Source of the DNA: an uncultured Bacilli bacterium
GTDB lineage: Bacteria; Bacillota_I; Bacilli_A; RF39; UBA660
Length of the DNA: 13,528 nucleotides
NCBI GenBank assembly: GCA_947626425.1
Contig: CANQRX010000035.1
Coordinates: 1 to 13,528 of the forward strand
Reading direction: 5' to 3'
Part shown: positions 11,836 through 13,528 of the stretch, piece after piece
How positions within the stretch are numbered: position 1 is the stretch's first letter
Layout of the letters: each line of letters begins with the position of its first letter
Notes under the pieces: model-generated
The model's database searches: none
What the model was told of the DNA's origin: nothing
Seen by the model: only the letters and a program-made list of their open reading frames with translations
Program-made: the position numbers and the translations under genes

Positions 11836-13431
11836 ATGAGTAAAAAAAAATTTTTAGATTCATTAAAAAATAAATTAACAATTTTAGAAAAAAATGAAGT
11901 TAATAATATAATCGCGGAATATAGTAATTATATTGATGAAAAAATGGAAAATGGCCAAACAGAACAAGAAGCAGTGGCTTCTTTTGGAAATATTGATTTA
12001 CTAGTAACGGAAATTTTAAAGTCCTATAAAATAAATGTTAAACAAAATAAAGATATAATCAATAATATCAGCGACAAACTAATTAATACTATTGAAATAT
12101 TTTTTAATATGCTAAAAGATAAAGAACCTAAAGAAATTATGCAAATAATTATTGAGTTATTGTTACTATTTATCATGTTAGGCATTTTTCATTTACCTAT
12201 TTCTTTACTTGAACAACTAGGAAAATCTGTTTTTTATATTTTAAGTAATCCAATAAACCAATTATTTTATATCATTTGGAATTTTATTCTAGAAATTATT
12301 TATTTTGCTTTAGTAGTTGTCTTTACCATTCGTTTTATTTCGAAACGTTATTTAACTCCTTCTTTTGAAAAACAGTCCAAAAAAACGAAAACCCCTGTCG
12401 TAGTTGATAATTTAAAAACCAAAAAATCAATTGTAAAAATTATGGTCATTTTAGGAAAATTTATGGCTATTTGTCTTTTATTTGGCTTAAGCATTTATCT
12501 CATTGTTATGGGCCTTATTCTAGGTATTTGCCTATATTTATTAATAAACAAAGTAACATATATAGGTTTATATTTAATAATGTTAGTTTTGTTTATCCTA
12601 GGCGCCTTATTTTTTAAAATTTTGTTTTCTTTTGTTATCGACAGGCCTTTAAAAGGAAAAAAATTAGTAATTGAATTTGTAGTTACATTCATTTTCTTAG
12701 GAATCGGTAGTTTTTTAGCCTTATTTGATTTAGCCCAAACAAGCTTTATTAATAAACCATCCCAAAATTTAGAAAGGGAAACTTTAACCGAAGAAATTCC
12801 TTTTGAAGAAGAAATGCCTTTATTAGGAAACATAAGTAATTTCGTAGTCGATGAAAGTCTAAACAATGTTCAAGTAGTTTATGAATATTATTCTAATGGA
12901 ACGAAAATTAGAACCAACATTTGGAAAAATCGGGACGGCATCCATTTAGATTGGCAACTAGATAGCTTTCATTTAGAAAGTAAATTAATTAAACAAATAA
13001 TTAAAGACCTTCAAGAAAAGAAAATTTATAACTATTACTTAAATCCCCAGATAACGATTAAAGCAAATCAAAAAAATATCTTAGCAATTAAAACTCTTCG
13101 GCAAAAATACTATCATGCTTTAAGTCATTATTCATCATGTGAATTTATTCGAACTTATAAAGTTATTAACATTCAAAATGATAAAAATATGGATTATGTT
13201 TATTTAACAATTGAAGATGAAGATGATGTTTACACTGTAAAATTAAAGAAAACAATAGTTAATAATGTTGTCGTTGGTGCAAATTATGAGTTTGTTTTTC
13301 GGACTTATCAATCTTATATTGATACCGACATTGAAGAAATTTTTCATGATGCCGAAGTAATAAGTATTAATAAAACTGATAAAATTGGTAAAGAACAAAA
13401 ACAAGATGAATATTGTCGAGTTTTTTATTAG
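11836..13431 (+). CDS. HAAS-domain (DUF1700) multi-spanning membrane protein
   Basis: 531 aa. Residues 1-66 match the HAAS/DUF1700 N-terminus: MSKKKFLDSLKNKL, a helix with EYSNYIDEKMENG, QTEQEAVASFG, then LVTEILKSY. About five to six membrane segments follow (near 103-122, 144-168, 199-237, 240-268, 275-298). The last 230 residues have no membrane segment and are probably outside the cell; they match no family I recognise. HAAS proteins usually sit beside a PadR repressor and act in its signalling, but no PadR gene is in this window. By comparison with ordinary DUF1700 proteins (about 180-350 aa) it is long, because of the C-terminal domain. It has its own promoter and a terminator, so it appears monocistronic. 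Family call on the N-terminus is good; function is unknown. Confidence 0.82.
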   Translation: MSKKKFLDSLKNKLTILEKNEVNNIIAEYSNYIDEKMENGQTEQEAVASFGNIDLLVTEILKSYKINVKQNKDIINNISDKLINTIEIFFNMLKDKEPKEIMQIIIELLLLFIMLGIFHLPISLLEQLGKSVFYILSNPINQLFYIIWNFILEIIYFALVVVFTIRFISKRYLTPSFEKQSKKTKTPVVVDNLKTKKSIVKIMVILGKFMAICLLFGLSIYLIVMGLILGICLYLLINKVTYIGLYLIMLVLFILGALFFKILFSFVIDRPLKGKKLVIEFVVTFIFLGIGSFLALFDLAQTSFINKPSQNLERETLTEEIPFEEEMPLLGNISNFVVDESLNNVQVVYEYYSNGTKIRTNIWKNRDGIHLDWQLDSFHLESKLIKQIIKDLQEKKIYNYYLNPQITIKANQKNILAIKTLRQKYYHALSHYSSCEFIRTYKVINIQNDKNMDYVYLTIEDEDDVYTVKLKKTIVNNVVVGANYEFVFRTYQSYIDTDIEEIFHDAEVISINKTDKIGKEQKQDEYCRVFY

Positions 13432-13449
13432 GATTACCAAAATTATTTT

Positions 13450-13471
13450 CAAGTTACTGTTTTGTGACTTG
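13450..13471 (+). other. Hairpin in the 3' untranslated region
   Basis: CAAGTTAC (13450-13457) and GTGACTTG (13464-13471) form an 8-bp stem with one G-U around TGTTTT. It lies between the stop codon and the terminator and has no T-tract of its own. Confidence 0.5.
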
Positions 13472-13478
13472 CACCAAG

Positions 13479-13512
13479 AAAAGAGTGAGAATTTTTAAAA
13501 TTTTCACTTTTT
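13479..13512 (+). terminator. Rho-independent terminator after the HAAS gene
   Basis: AGTGAGAATT (from 13484) pairs with AATTTTCACT (to 13508) around a short T/A loop. A-rich bases before and TTTTT after (13508-13512) extend the stem. The minus strand also ends in a T-rich stretch, so it may work in both directions. Confidence 0.75.
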
Positions 13513-13528
13513 AAACTATCACAGGATT

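Noticed and set aside
12495..12866. Minus-strand ORF of 123 codons inside the HAAS gene
   Set aside because: Shadow of the membrane-spanning region; no ribosome binding site or family match.
13243..13452. Minus-strand ORF of 69 codons at the HAAS 3' end
   Set aside because: Starts inside the plus-strand 3' region with no Shine-Dalgarno; hydrophobic only because the opposite strand is A-rich.

Overview
The window is about 70-75% A+T and comes from a bacterium using the standard bacterial code. TGA is a genuine stop (for example 5396-5398) and tryptophan is TGG. Base composition, AAGGAG/GGTGA ribosome binding sites, very short leaders and the families present suggest an uncultured low-GC Bacillota or Bacilli/RF39-like lineage; this is inference. 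An LCP-family wall-polymer ligase argues for a peptidoglycan wall and against a classical wall-less mycoplasma.

Layout. (1) 1-1441: tRNA-Gly(GCC) on the minus strand, divergent from hisS, each with its own promoter. (2) 1502-1840: a small secreted protein of unknown family whose ribosome binding site lies inside a 10-bp hairpin. It ends tail-to-tail, overlapping by 4 nt, with a minus-strand YtqA/YhcC-type radical SAM gene (1837-2757). (3) 3009-4469: LCP-family protein, then a terminator. (4) 4688-8930: a membrane-anchored XRE regulator, a terminator hairpin, then a two-gene copper unit. The first copper gene fuses HMA, SafE-like and cupredoxin-like parts; the second is the CopA ATPase and starts directly after the first one's stop. 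(5) 9084-9752: MmcQ/YjbR-like protein. (6) 9939-11198: AAA/DUF4143 ATPase. (7) 11199-11835: a 637-base interval with no long ORF. (8) 11836-13431: a large HAAS/DUF1700 membrane protein, followed by tandem hairpins including a terminator.

The most interesting part is 11388-11721. It has the layout of a type I toxin-antitoxin locus. A minus-strand mRNA of about 245 nt has a promoter, the best Shine-Dalgarno sequence in the window (locked in a hairpin), a tiny hydrophobic ORF and a terminator. A convergent plus-strand RNA of about 115 nt, with its own promoter and terminator, overlaps the mRNA's 3' end. The mRNA 5' leader can also pair with its own 3' region over 16 bp. The toxin ORF reads as 42 aa as given. 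Removing one A restores a 26-aa peptide with a clean membrane helix that stops just before the antisense overlap, so this copy may be a frameshifted relic or carry a sequence error.

The copper genes probably work together: the fusion protein binds or hands over Cu(I) at the membrane and CopA exports it. The upstream XRE protein could be their regulator, but this is only positional inference. All function calls come from reading motifs; no database search was run.
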